A DNA stretch of 64,000 nt, from positions 248,001 to 312,000 of the forward strand of contig VIIQ02000033.1 in the NCBI GenBank assembly GCA_007449985.2. The letters run 5' to 3'. A program made the position numbers and the translations under genes. A model generated the notes under the pieces. That model ran no database searches and was not told where the DNA came from. It was given only the letters and a program-made list of their open reading frames with translations. This document shows, one piece after another, positions 11,946 through 23,865 of this stretch. Numbering within the stretch: position 1 is the first letter of the stretch; each line of letters opens with the position of its first letter. The stretch is from Desmodesmus armatus. Its lineage: Eukaryota > Chlorophyta > Chlorophyceae > Sphaeropleales > Scenedesmaceae.

Positions 11946-14900
11946 CTACTGCTGCTGCTGGTTGTTGCTTGTGTGCATGGTGATGAAGTGGTGCTGCAGC
12001 AGCTCCCTTACAGTAGGCCGGGTGCGGGGGTCCCTGGTGAGGGCCGTTGACAGGAAGCTCACGGCATCAGAGGACAGGTGGCTTGGGTACACCAGCTGCC
12101 TGTGCAGGATGGCCTGCAAGCATTGACACAGTTACACAGTTGCAGTGATTGGCTCAGCAAAAACAGCTGTGCAACCCACAAACAAGGTGCAAAGACAGGA
12201 AGCTGAACAGCATCAGATGACAGGTGGCTTGGGTACACCAGCTGCCTGTGCAGGATGGCCTGCAACAAAAAAGATGCAAAGAGAGGGGTGGTGTGTGTCG
12301 GTGTGTGTCGTTGTGTGTGGGTGGGGGGGTGGCCTGGTACAACAGCTGCCTGTTTCCTAAACGGCCTGCAAACATTTTCACAGTTACACAGTTACAGTGA
12401 TTGGCTCAGCAAAACAAGCTGCGCAACCCACCAGCAAACAAGGTGCAAAGAAGGAAGGACGAGGTTATGTGCATGTGTGGGCACTCTGGGTATTTAGGGG
12501 GTGGGGGAAGGGGCGGGGAGTGATTGGCAGGGGAGTGGTGGTGGCGTGTTTTTTGGGGTGGGGGGGGGGGGCGGAGGGGCTTGTGGGGAGGAAAACATAC
12601 AGCTGCCAGTGCCGGATGGCCTGCAACATTAAGCACGGCAGTGCGCCTGGGCAGACAGTATTGGCTTTTGAAGGAGGGTAAGTCAGGAGACGACCTCAGG
12701 AGGATGAGGGGAAGTGACATGGTGCCAACTTGGTGACCACGCATGGAAGTTGAGGCTGGGACGGATGTGTGTGTGCAGCATGCCAAACTGCCCCACACCC
12801 CACCTGCCTCTTTTCAATTGGGGGCAGTGCCCAGCAACCCCACTTCAACCAAACAGCCTGGAGGTAGGTCTTCCAGACCGACGGTGAGGAAGGTGTCCAG
12901 CTGGGCTGTCAGGCCTCCTTAGAGGCATTTCACCTGCAGCGCCTGGGCCACACTCTCGGCTGTTTAACAGTCACACTGACGCTCATACTAACACTCACAC
13001 TAACAGTAACCGCAAGAATAACAGCCAAGGCAGCTCACCTGCAGCACCTGTGCCACATTCTCTGCTGCAAAGGGCGCACGGCCCGTGAGCACCTCAAAGC
13101 ACACCACCCCAGCACTCCACACATCAACCTTGCAGTCATAGCTCGGCCTGTTGGCAGCCTCCTCTGGGGACTTCCCCTCAAAGGGGCTGCTCTTCAGGGG
13201 CAGTGCCAGGACCTCGGGAGCAAAGTAACCCTGCAGGCAGCATGCCATGAACATGAAATGACCTGAACATGAATTGACATGAACGTGAAAGGGGCTGCTC
13301 TTCAGGGGCAGGGCCAGGACCTCGGGAGCAAAGTAACCCTGCAGTAACATTGCCAAAGTAAGAGACAACACGGTGGAGTGAGTGGTGTCTTCGTACACAA
13401 GATGGACAAAGCAGCCCTGCAAGCAGATTGCCAAGAACATGACACCTGTCAATTTGGACTTCATCACACCTCAGGAGCAAAGTAACCCTGCAGTAACAGT
13501 GCCAAGCAAGATACAACATGCCGGAGTGAGCAGTGTCATTGTACACAGGATGGAAAAAGCCTGTTTGGATACCTGGATACTATCCGAGGCACCCCTGCAC
13601 GTTCTTTATGCAGTTTGAACGGGAATCCACCAAAGGATTTTGACACAGTGAACTGGCTGCTGCATTCCAGACAGTCCCTCAACCAGGCACCCAGCCGCAC
13701 CTGTGTTCCCAGGCGTGTGTTGGCTGGCTCGTGGCGCGTGTCAATACTGAGGCCAAAGTCTGCCAGCTTGACTGCTCCCTCAGCCGTCAGCAGAACATTC
13801 TCCAGCTTGATGTCCCTGTTGACAGCATAACACAACAGCAGCATTGACCGATTGCATATTTGAGGAATTCCCTACTTGCCCACACATCGCAAACATTATC
13901 ATTGTGACAGCCACTGTTAGGAATGGGCAGGATTATGGAATGAAGGTTTGCACCCTCAGCTGTCAGCATAACATTCTCCAACTTGATGTCCCGGTTGGTG
14001 CAGACACACAGCAACAACAGCATTCACCGATTGAAAATACCACTCAATCAGGCATCCTCTACTTGCCGACACATCTTGTACCTCACACTGACAGCCACTG
14101 TAAGGAATGGGCAGGATTGTTACAGCCCATAGGCCTGACAGCAGGCCTGTCGTGCATTCTTGGCTACGCTTTTGTTACAAGGGGCCAGGGGCAGAAGATT
14201 ACTCCGTCGGCCGTCAGCAGCAAGAGCGCTGAGGCTGTGACATCAGCCGCCCTCATGGGTCTTTGGTGCAGAAATTCAAGTCCGGGGAATCCCAGATTCC
14301 AAAAATTTAGGGTAAGGATTAGGGTTCAATGCACCCGGTGCTAAACCCTTACTCCTTACCTGTGGATGATGCCCTGTTCGTGCAGGTAGCCCAGTGCAGC
14401 CAGCAGCGGCTTGATCACACGCACCACAGCGTCACGCTCAGGCAGGCAGCGGGGACGGCCCTGCACACATAACCGACAAGTAGACATGAACATGAACATG
14501 AACATGAACATGAACATGACATGAGGGTGAAGGGCAGCAACTCACGGACGGAGAACGGATTCTGGTGTTGCTGTTTCAACTGGAAGCAGTGACGCACAGC
14601 GCAACAAGCACATTGGTCCAATCCTTACCCCCAGGCCCTGACCAGCAACTGCACCAGCTGCACAGTATTGGGCCACCCTAACCCCCAACCCTGGATCTCA
14701 AATGTTCACCCCCAGAACTTCACAGCGATTACTCACTGGTGGTACCGGCATAGCCATGAGCATCTGGTACAGGTTTCCTGAGGGTGCCAGCTCCATGAGG
14801 AGGTAGATGTAGCGGGCATCCTTGTAGGCAGCGTAGAGGGCTGTGATGGAGGGGTGGCAGCTGCGCATGTGCAGACACACCTCACGCGCCAACTGCGTGG

Positions 14901-17900
14901 GGGGTGGGGGGGGGGGTCAGGTAAGAAAGCACGAGGTAAGAAAGCAGAACAGTAGGGGGGTACCAGTGTGTGGGAGTGATGGAGGGGTGGCAGCTGCGCA
15001 TGTGCAGACACACCTCACGCGCCAACTGTGTGGGGTGAGGGAAAGGGGACATGGGGCAAGAGCAGGCAGGACAGGGGAAACGTTTGAGTGGGGAAGTGCA
15101 ATGGCCCCTTGTGCAGAGCGCCTGGCTCTCCTGCATCATTCAATCCTGACATCCTCTACAAACATCGAGAGCCTCACATGCCACACTGCTGAATGGTAGG
15201 AACGCCCCCCCCCTTATTACTGGAACACCTCCATGGTGTCGAGGCGTGCCCTGCAGTAGAATGCCTGCATCTTTGAACACCTGCTTTTTCAAACCCGCAC
15301 AACGCACACTTCGACAACACCCCCCCCCCCACCCCCCACCCCCGCTCCCCCCCCTTCTTACCTGGAACCTCTCCATGGTGTCGAGGCGTGCCCTGTTGTA
15401 GACCTTGAGGGCCAGGGGCCTCCCTGAGGCGGCGTGGTAGCCCTGGACCACTGCAGCAATCTTACCCTCGTACAGCTTCTTCGTCTGGATGAAGTCACGG
15501 GGCTGCCTGCACACAGCAAAGGGGGGGGGGGGGCGGAGGTGGGGGGGGGGGCAACACAACGCTCAGTGGCGGAGGTGGTGGTGGTGGTGGTGTTGAACAG
15601 TGCCGAGCTCTCACTTGCCCTCGTAAAGCTTCTTTGTCTGTACGAAGTTACGGGGCTGCCTGCACACAGCCATGGAGGTGCCCGGGGCGGGGGGGGGGGG
15701 GGGCAATACAACGCTCAGTGGTGGAGGTGGTGGTAGAGGTGGTGGTGGTGGTGTTGGAGGTGTTTGTCACACAGTGCCGAGCTCTCTCTTGCCCTCTTCT
15801 GGATGAAGTCACGGGGCTGCCTGCACACAGCAATGGAGGTGCCCCCGGGGGGGGGGGGGACACATACTCATTGGTGGTGGTGGTGGTGGTCTATGACTTG
15901 CAAGCAGAGTTGGATGGTGGTGATGGTGGATGGGTTGCGCAAGCTGAAGAACATAGTTGCTGTTGATGGCCAGTGGTTACTACAGGTTACTACAGGTACA
16001 ACACCGACATCAGCGGTTGTTTGACTTGTGCATGTGTGCAGCCCTGCCTGCTGCAAGAGGACACTTGATGGGTGTGAGAGCATTCCTCTGTCTGCAATGT
16101 CAGGAAATGCAGGCATGAGCTGGCTGGGCATCACTGTTGCAGATGTGTCAAGCAGGATGTAACATGTTACACGTAACACGTGTAACAAACTCCAAAACAA
16201 ATGCAGCAATTTGAATTGTAACAGTAACAGTTACTCTTACCATGTGGGCCCCTGTAGGTCCTGAGGGCAGTGCCTAGCAATGGCAATCGGCACACACTGC
16301 TGCTGCTGAGGCATCCCCGGTGTCCTCACCGGCAACTGGGGGCTGCTCTGCTGCAGTTTCAGCTGCTGCTGCATGGCCTGCACCTGCTGCTGCTGCTCCT
16401 GAAGCGCCTGCAAGGCCTGCAACTCCCCTGCCTGCTGCACCCCGCTGCTGCCGCGTGTGGGGCTGGCGGGTGGTAGCTGCTGCTGGTACCGGTGACACCG
16501 GCGGTCCCTGCCATCCCTGCTGCGCGGCTGCGAGGGGTGTTGACGCGGGGAGTGAGCCGACCGGAGCGTTCATCTGCTGCTGCAGCACCTGCAAGCAGCA
16601 CGGGAGAGCTCCGGGGGGTGCTTCCTGCTGCTTTCGGGCTGCCTGGGGAAGCCGCCATCACCCCCGGGGTGTTGCTGTTGGCGGTGTTTGCCATAGCTCG
16701 CACTGCAGTTGCTGCATCTGGGGTAACAGCATGTACAGCCGCCCTGGGAGTAAGGGGTATCTCGGCCGTGCAAGGGGCTGGCTGAGGCCTGTTGCGGGTC
16801 AAGGGCATCAGTGGTACTGCTGCATCCAAGCCTGCAGAGGCGGCCTCAGCTGCTGTGGATGCCGCTTTGCTGTCTTCTACTCCTGCTGCTGCTGCTGCTG
16901 CTGCTGCAGACTCCCTTGGTGGAGTGTACCCTGCCGCGGTGGCAGCAGCAACAGCAGCGGCAGAAGATACAGAGGAGAGTGGCTGATCTGTTGAGGGTTC
17001 TGCAGCTAGGGATGCTGCTGAACCCTGAGACGCCAAATGTGCTGCTGTTGCGCCCTTCTGCGCTGCTGCTGCTGCTGTGGCAATGGGCGCAGAGAAAGTC
17101 TGTCTGATGACCATCCCCGGGCGCAGCCGCTGAGGGGAGGCACCCATCTGTGGTGGCTTGGGCTTGAAGGGGCTACCTCCCCTGCTGCTGCTTGCAGTGC
17201 TGCTGCTGCTGGGGCAGCCCTGCAGTGCCCCTCCTGAGGTACTGCCAGGAGAGGTACTGCCTGTCTCAGCCTGCTGCTGCTGCTGCTGTTGGGAGTTCTG
17301 AGCAGCCAGGGAGTGAGAAGAGTGAGAGGACCCCTCCCAAGTGACTGGCAAGCTGCTGCTGCTGCTGCTGACTGGGCCGCAGGCAGTAGTTACGGCCACA
17401 GGGGATGCCTTTGGGGCCCAGGAGAGGGCTGGGACCCTGCCTTGCTGCTTGCTACCACCACCAGATGCTGCTGGGGAGGTTCCTGCTGAGTGCTGGTGGC
17501 TGCTGGGGCCCTCGAATGCGCTCACCAGCTGCTTCTGATGCCCCATGCTGTAGAACGGGCTGCTTGGCTTGGGGCTGGGACTGTTCCTGCTACTGCTGCT
17601 GCCGGCATTCTTCTGCTGGTGCTGCTGCTGCTGCTGCACGTTGAAGTGTGACAGCCTTGGTGAGCCCGTGAGGGATGTGGAGAGGCCCTCTGGGGTTTTA
17701 GACCTGCGTGGGGATGCCTTTTGGCCTCCGGAGAACTCCGAAAAGCCTGCAGATGTTGGGCTCTGGGCGCCACAGCGCTTTTCAAAGGCGGCGGCAAGCT
17801 CGTGGACAGGAACAGTAGACACAGCAGACTTGCGGGGGCTGCGGCGGCCTGCCCCGGCCCCTGAGCTCCCTGCAGATCCTGGGTTTGAGTCTGCGGAGTC

Positions 17901-19141
17901 GTGCTGGTTGCGTGTAGGGGACCGGCGGGGTGACCAGGGTTGGTTGTTGTTCCTCCAACAGGGGCTCCTGGGGCTACGAGGGCTGTTGAGACCACTAGAC
18001 CGCACTGCTGCTGCGGCAGCAGCAGCAGCGGCCTTGTCGTCGCCTGCTGTGTAGTCTGCTGCTGGTAGCTTGGCAAAGACGTAGCACTCTGCGCCTCCGA
18101 CGGAGCCTCCAGGGCTGGCTGTAGCGTCCGAGACACGCTGGTGCAGTTGCTGGGTGAGTGACTCTTTGCCGGGTACCCCTGCTGTGCGGATGTCGGGTGC
18201 AGATGTATTGCAGGTGAGGGAGGGCATGTTGGCAGCGTCCATGGACCAAGATAGGAACTGGGCGTCTTGCTGGCCAAAGCGAGAGCGTTTGCGCTCCATA
18301 CTCGACTGCTGCTGCAGCATGCTGCTGCTGTTGCTTCTGGTCAGGGGTGGGGTGGCGACTGCACCTGCTGCTGCTGCTGCTTCTGGATGGGGTGGGGCTG
18401 ACTGTGGTGTGCCAAAAGCATCCGCTTTTGTGGGGCTTGGGCTGGGAGAGAGGGACTGGTAGTCTGCTGTGCCAACTGCAGGCTGCTGCTTGTTGTCAGT
18501 TGAGCTTCGGACCTTCAGCAGCCTTGACAGCAGCGAAGACCGGCTGTCGCGCCCAGCAGCTGCTCCTTGTGGTGATGTGATGCTGTTGGAACGCGAAAAG
18601 AAGACTCCTTCACGCGATGCAGTCGGGGAGCTTGGGGTTGTCACCTCTGCAAGGCTGTCTTGAGATGCTGCCAGCACGTGCAGTACGCTGTTGACGCTCT
18701 GATAGCGAGAAGAGATGGAATGTGACCTGTTTGAATAGCTGGGATGCTACAAACGTGGAGAAGGCAGCAGCACACAAGCGCGACGGGTTACCACGGCTGT
18801 CGCAGTAATGGCAGACAAGCCAGGAGATAACACACTGCAGCGCAGTGTATACGTTAATGATGGGTGATGTTGGTGGAGCTGCTGCTTTTGAGCCCTTCTG
18901 GCAACGTACTGCTGCTGCAATACCACGCCTGAGCGCCAAATCCGTCAGCACCCACCTCAGAGTGCAATTCTTCATACGCTTGTACAGAGGATGAAACCTT
19001 TGCTGAAAGCTTCCCTCCTGCACTACGTGAAGATGCGGCTTTGCGATTCAGGAAAGAGAGTGCCTTGCTCAAAGACCCTTTCTTTTCACTAGTTTCTGCG
19101 TTGTTGGCCGCATTGATGGTGTTGTTGTAAGTCATGGGCAT
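11946..19141 (-). CDS. Serine/threonine protein kinase with long disordered N-terminus
   Basis: Phosphorylates Ser/Thr residues; substrate unknown. Exons in transcript order: 19141-18956, 18698-16241 (one frame break inside, near 16,450-16,530), 15506-15362, 14892-14737, 14460-14360, 13815-13701, 13230-13039, 12113-11946 (TAG). Adding one base at the break gives about 1,173 residues with every junction in phase. Residues 63 to about 870 are Ser/Pro/Ala/Gln-rich with many SP sites, ending in a Gln-rich coiled stretch. The kinase domain (about 885-1165) shows LALKVY (Lys about 916), REVCLHM (Glu about 934), IIHRDIKLEN, LADFGLS, GYFAPE, VDVWSAG and DPRTRP, so it should be active. The glycine loop is degenerate (YEGKIAAVV). 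The architecture recalls Aurora/CAMK-like kinases of green algae; the subfamily is uncertain. The start ATG at 19,141 is followed by an in-frame ATG two codons later. Partial exon copies litter the introns. Confidence 0.88.
12195..12625 (-). pseudogene. Three decayed copies of the 5' part of the last kinase exon
   Basis: At about 12,195-12,265 the acceptor GTTGCAG and the first 18 or so codons (AILHRQLVYPSHLSSDAV) of the exon at 12,113-11,946 are repeated, with flanking intron shared as well. More degraded copies lie at about 12,330-12,370 and 12,595-12,630. None continues into the rest of the exon. Confidence 0.85.
12935..12961 (-). pseudogene. Decayed copy of the 3' end of kinase exon 13230-13039
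   Basis: On the - strand this reads AESVAQALQ followed by GTGAAA, matching AENVAQVLQ followed by GTGAGC at the end of the true exon. Confidence 0.75.
13286..13500 (-). pseudogene. Partial copies of the 5' end of kinase exon 13230-13039
   Basis: A good copy (about 13,286-13,345) keeps CTGCAG and GYFAPEVLALPLKSSPF, then diverges. A shorter copy lies at about 13,466-13,500 and a very degraded one near 13,405-13,433. All carry the acceptor side and none the remaining exon. Confidence 0.85.
13951..14010 (-). pseudogene. Partial copy of kinase exon 13815-13701
   Basis: The - strand reads RDIKLENVMLTAEGAN, against RDIKLENVLLTAEGAV in the true exon. The base before GGACATC is no longer part of an AG acceptor. 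Surrounding intron sequence (ACAGCCACTGTAAGGAATGG) is also repeated, at about 13,905 and 14,090, so a segment of roughly 190 bp was duplicated. Confidence 0.85.
14975..15035 (-). pseudogene. Partial copy of kinase exon 14892-14737
   Basis: The acceptor side and about 16 codons (LAREVCLHMRSCHPSIT) are repeated almost exactly upstream of the true exon, then the copy ends. Confidence 0.88.
15220..15262 (-). pseudogene. Copy of the 3' part of kinase exon 15506-15362
   Basis: Matches the segment encoding RLDTMERFQ, with MEVFQ instead of MERFQ. The donor GTAAG has become TAATA, so it could not be used as an exon end. Confidence 0.8.
15614..15830 (-). pseudogene. Two copies of the 5' part of kinase exon 15506-15362
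   Basis: The copy at about 15,614-15,664 reads QPRNFVQTKKLYEGK followed by GTGAGAGC. The copy at about 15,785-15,830 is shorter (QPRDFIQ). Both are followed by the same GAGAGCTCGGCACTG. The first even ends at a GT, but including it would break the downstream phase. Confidence 0.85.
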
Positions 19142-19989
19142 TCATGCCCGGTGCGGCAGCGAGGCACACTCCACCGACTGCACATGTGCGAGTTCCCACC
19201 ACTGGTGTCAGATCATTTTTGTGCAGGACAAACGCCGTGATTATCTGCGAAGCTACAATGGAAAATTGCACAATGTACATTTAGCCTCACTGGAGGCCTT
19301 GACGTGTGACCCACGCACCAGGGTATACATCCAGCCTTTGTTACCGCACCCTCCTGTACACGGGCCGGAGACACCGCATTGCCACTTGAATTGTGTAATA
19401 GTGTCACCAGTGGCGGTTACCTCACGTGGTTCAGGGCGACCGTCTGTGGTCTTTCATGGTCTGCTGCACTGGACAAGGAGTCTAAGACGGAGGGACTTGT
19501 ATGAATATGAGTGAATTGATCATAATTCCAAGCTTCGTATTCAATGCTGAACAGGGTCCGACCCCTTGAATTATCAGCATGCATGTCATGCAGCGGGGCA
19601 GGAGGGGCGTCGGACGCGAGGGTCAGGAGGTGGGGCTGGGGGCAGGCGGCAATTGTTTGCCGCTGCAGGGCCACCCTTGGATTGTCTTGGCTCTGTGTTG
19701 TTCACGCAGCAGCTATGCATGTTGCGGCACCAGAACCTCATGTGATCACAGCTGTCTGCAGACAGGGCCTTGGTCCTTTTTGCAACGCTTGACTGTGCGG
19801 GGGCCCCGCAGCACTATCAGCAAGTAACAAAGGTCACAGGGCAAGCTTGTTGACCAAGCAAAAACGACTCCCAGAATATGTGTATGCTAGGTAAGAGGGG
19901 CCATCCCGTGGGTGTGAGGGGTGGAAAAGGGCATGAAATCCTGTTCAAGCGACTTGAGTGGAACTCCATGTACACACGCCAAACACACC

Positions 19990-20350
19990 CAAAGCCTCCC
20001 CGTGCGACCTGCAGAGCGTGCCTACACAGGTGCTGGAGAGAAGCAGCTGGTGTTCAGTGCTCCACCATCTTTGTCTGGGTCTGGCTGACACAGGACAAGG
20101 CAGAGGAGAGGCGCTGGCATGTCCGGAACAGCTGGCTCGTAGCTAGGTGGCTCTGAGCTGACGTGCTGACTTGTGTCTCAACAGCACGTCCATACCTACA
20201 CTCAGCCCCTCGGCCGAGGGGCCCCAAGGGCGGACGGGGTGTGCTCAGGCAGCACAATTGTTGTTGGGCATGGTGGCCTGTCTATCTCTAGTTAGTTGCA
20301 CTGAGCATTGGGATTGCTTGTTTACATGCATGAACTGCAGCAAGCACACT
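19990..20350 (+). repeat. Dispersed repeat, copy 1
   Basis: About 350 bases align by eye with about 24,600-24,960, with shared words such as CAGGACAAGGCAGA, GGCTCTGAGCTGAC and GGTGTGCTCAGGCAGCA, separated by small indels. It lies about 0.5-0.8 kb upstream of the start codon at 20,802. Confidence 0.75.
20205..20222. repeat. 18-bp perfect palindrome
   Basis: GCCCCTCGG CCGAGGGGC has no unpaired bases. It lies in the promoter-side repeat. The second copy of that repeat (about 24,799) keeps only part of it. Confidence 0.8.
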
Positions 20351-20801
20351 GTGACAGGGTCATTTTGCAATTCAGTGTTCAGTGCCAGGAATTAAACAAT
20401 TCAAAATGGCACGGAGACTCAACAGAGAGTGCATGGGCCAATTCGGCAAGAAACAAACCCGCTGCACCAGCAGCAGGCAGGGCACAATCACAGGCATCCC
20501 TGGTGACCATGCGCAATCAAGCCCCAGATTATGTGTATGCTAGGTTGGCACCACATCGTTTGTTTCAAGATCGGTAAGGCGCCCGTGGCCCTTTCTGTTC
20601 GGTTGAACAAGGATGTAACCCGAGCACCAGCCTGTCACCCAGGTCAATTCTGGGGTTCGCAGGGTTCAGCAGTTGACCTTCGATGCACCCAATAGTGCTG
20701 TCGTTGCAGATCGCAAGAGTCCATTCAACCGTCAAGCGTGCGCCTGTCTGGGGGAGTAGCAAGATCGTGCACACTGACTCGAACCCACCAACACGAAAGC
20801 C

Positions 20802-23800
20802 ATGGCCATGCTCTCTAGCTCGACGCAGCTGCGCCTTGGAGGCTCCCAGAGGCCTTGCAGGCACGTCTGAAACGTCTCTTCTAGATCCCTATGCAGGCAG
20901 CACGCATTTGCACTTGCATCTCACCAGCAACTGTGATGTCTGCTGTGCAGGGGCAGCAGGCGCACTGTGAAAACCCAGGCGCTGTTTGGCTTCGGTAAGT
21001 GTTGGTAGCCGTCTCTGCTAGTGGTTTTCAAGGCCACGAGGAAGCAGCACCTGTAGTTGGCTGGGCCAAGGCCAAGGCAAGGGGGGAGGGAGTCACCACT
21101 TCACTGGGCGTGTGTTATTATAGTATGCTGCATGTCATGTCTGATGACATTATCATATCTATGGAATTTTGAGTAAACGTCTGGCAGTCCTATCACTGCA
21201 CAGAACTGCAAGTGGGTGGCATGAACAGCCTGGCACAACACAGCGCAGGACCAGTGACAGAGACCCTCGGGCAAGCCGCACCCGCCAACGGCACAGCATG
21301 CCTTCTGCATCTCATTCTCCCCTGCTGCATCCCTCCCTTGCAGGCCAGAAGGACAACAGCAAGCCTTCCAAGTCCTTGAAGGACCTGGAAAAGGAGGAGA
21401 TGTACAGGCAGCAGCAGGAACTTTTGAGGCACGCAGAGCTGGGACAACACTCAGGGATGCCAGCGCGCGCAGGCAGAAGGTCTCGGTGAGTCCTGCATGC
21501 ATGTTCCGATCTGTGCTGGCATGCAGCGCTGGTGTCCTGCAGCCTGCACGTGCTACCTGCAGCTATGCAGTACTGCACTGGTGTCGGGAGGTCAGCATGA
21601 TCGACAAGACAGTGGGGAGCAGGCAGCGGGCTCCTCTGTGTCACACCAGGGCAACAGGGAGGAGGGGGGAGACCAGGAGCAGCAGCAGCAGCAGCAGCAA
21701 GGAGAGGGCGGGCGGGTGGCGTACCTTGCGGTGTGTTAGGGTGTTGTCGGCAGGTTACTCATGCTCACGCACATACTGTGTATCAGACCCCACTGTCAGT
21801 GTGTTTGTCCAGCCTGTGCCTTTTTGGCTGGTACAGGGGAGGCCGACCCCCACCGGCTGGCCTGACGCACAACAGTGCCGACTGCCGGGGACCCTAGGCA
21901 GAACCTTTTTTCAGCGGAGCAGGACAGTGCGTGTATCGGCTGACAGTGTGTATGTTTGATGCCTGCAGGAGACGCTAGCTGAGCGCAAGGCAGCCCGGCG
22001 TGAGGAGAGGGAGGCGCTGGCACGGGGGGAGATGCCAGACTCCCTCAAGAAGTGGAGGGTGAGCGTCTCTCGACTTTGCACACATATGTTACACTCAAAC
22101 CTGCAGCCTGGTTGCAGCCCATACAGCACAGGAGGTACCAGCAGAACGGCACTTGCAGTGGCAGCCACCGCCGCCAGCAGCGTCCTTGGTCCCGGCCGAC
22201 CATGCGCAATAGGCATTGCACCTCGGCCACGCGCAGTAGGCATTGCACGCGGTCAGTTTTGGTGATCTGCAGATTGTGTTGATGCATGTCTTGGTGGTGC
22301 TGACCGACTGCTATGCCGGCTGCATGCTGCTGTGTGTTGCTGCTGCCTGTGCAGAACTACGCCAACAAGGAGGATGAGACAGGTCAGTTGGGCGGCAGAC
22401 AGTAGTACACGACAGAAGTGTTGGGGCAGCAGACAGTTGTACTGTACGGCAGTGTTGGGGCAGCAGACAGCAGTAACGACACACGTACATCAATGTTGAA
22501 GCAGGGAATTGCTTGGGCAGTGCTGAGCAGCTGGGAGCTGGGGCACGGGCAGCAATAGGCCTGTAGAATCAGGACAGGTCCGATCCAGAGGCTGCCTATC
22601 ACATGTAGTTGATGGCCGTTGTGGCGGGCCACCAGTAAGGGGCGGGCCCGCCTCAATGGCAGTCGTCTTCAGCTGAGCATCACACTCCCGGTATCTACAC
22701 ACACTCATCTTGCTGACAGGGGGTGTTGGTGATTGCTGCTGCTTCTGAAGGTTGCTTTGTGAATGTGTCGGAGGAAACCGTGGCGTCCCATTAGCCTACC
22801 GCCCCCTGACAGTCAGAATGTGTCTGTTGTGGTGCTGCAGCGACGAGTGGCTTGATAGTGCCCCTGCTGCCTTTCGGCATGCCGAAGTTTGATGCCGGCG
22901 AACGCTTCGACCTGCGCAGCCCATATGCAGATGATGGCTGGGTGGTAAGTGGGCATGAAGCTGAGGGCTGGGTTTCTTCATGCAGTTGGGGATGTGCATG
23001 GCGGCCAGTGTGTAGGAGTGTTTTGGGGGGGTCCCCTGCGAGAGGCATGTTGAGGTACGCCTCACAGTGAGGCATTGCCGGTGACAGGCGGCCCCTGGCA
23101 GTTGGATTGCTTGCTTGATTGCTGTGTGTGTGGCCAGCTGACAGGACTCCACACCCCCCTGGTAGATTCTGGTGTAGGGGTACTGCTGGGCTGCATCCCC
23201 AGCAACCGGCAGATTGTGCATTTGCTGTTGCTGTTGAGCCTGAGGCATTTAGCATGGTGGAAACGATAGTGCGTGCTGTGCGCCGTCTAACTACCTAAGA
23301 CTGTGCTGCGTACGCAGAGAGCATAGGTTGTGCGCTGTTGAAAGTGCGGCATTGTGGGGTGTGTGTTGTGGGGTGTACTTTTGTGCAAGCGGCAGGCAGG
23401 CAGCAATTCTCAGCACCCTGTGGTCATGTCTGCTTGATGAGAAGCGGTTTGCTCAACTCTACTTGTTTGGCTGAGCAGCGTCCCGCTGCCAAAGCTTGAT
23501 TGCTGCTAGACCGCTGCTGCAGCAACCATAGCACGACAGCAGCTCTGCACTGCTGGACAGCCACTGGGGAATCACACTGCTACTGCTGAGCTGTTGAGCT
23601 CCATAGCTACAGGTGTAACTTTGATTTCATTTGATTTACTGCTGCTTGTCTGCTACTGCTGCTGGTACAGGATCCGGAGGAGACAGATGCCTGGGCAGGC
23701 TTCAAGAAGATTGGGGAGAAGCTTCTCAACTTTGGCGGCGTGAAACAGCAAAAGGTCGGGGAGAAGCCTATCATCTGGGCCAGCCAGTATGACAAATATG

Positions 23801-23865
23801 TGGCTGACAAGAAGGCAGCTAAGGCTGCGGCAGCCCAGCAACAGCAGCAGGGCAAGAAGAAGTGA
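20802..23865 (+). CDS. Conserved small protein, probably plastid-targeted, function unknown
   Basis: Exons: 20802-20860, 20951-20994, 21344-21485, 21969-22058, 22355-22382, 22841-22944, 23671-23865 (TGA). About 220 residues if one missing base is allowed at the GGG at 21,441. The N-terminus (MAMLSSSTQLRLGGSQRPC, then SRRTVKTQALFGF) has the Ser/Arg-rich, acid-free look of a chloroplast transit peptide. The middle is highly charged and helical (KSLKDLEKEEMYRQQQELL, then ETLAERKAARREERE). Next comes LLPFGMPKFDAGERFDLRSP, then DDGWV-DPEETDAWAGF, and a Lys/Ala/Gln tail ending GQKK-like (QQQGKKK). The first intron uses a GC donor (AG|GCACGT). I do not recognise the family by name. The GMPKFDAGERFDLR block looks like a conserved core, but no function can be claimed. 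There is no membrane segment. Confidence 0.75.

Larger units (their letters stand above)
19142..20801. other. Intergenic region between divergent genes
   Basis: Should hold the promoters of the kinase (left) and the plastid-type protein (right). No open frame here looks like a conserved protein. A 22-base word around ATGTGTATGCTAGGT occurs twice (about 19,871 and 20,523), and a longer repeat shared with 24,620-24,965 is listed separately. No TATA box could be assigned. Confidence 0.5.

Noticed and set aside
14300..14335. Telomere-like words (TTTAGGG, ATTAGGG)
   Set aside because: Only two imperfect words inside a kinase intron. No tandem telomeric array.
15614..15664. Upstream copy QPRNFVQTKKLYEGK as an alternative kinase exon
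   Set aside because: It ends in a phase that does not fit the next exon and lacks the lysine-bearing half of the N-lobe. A truncated duplicate is simpler.
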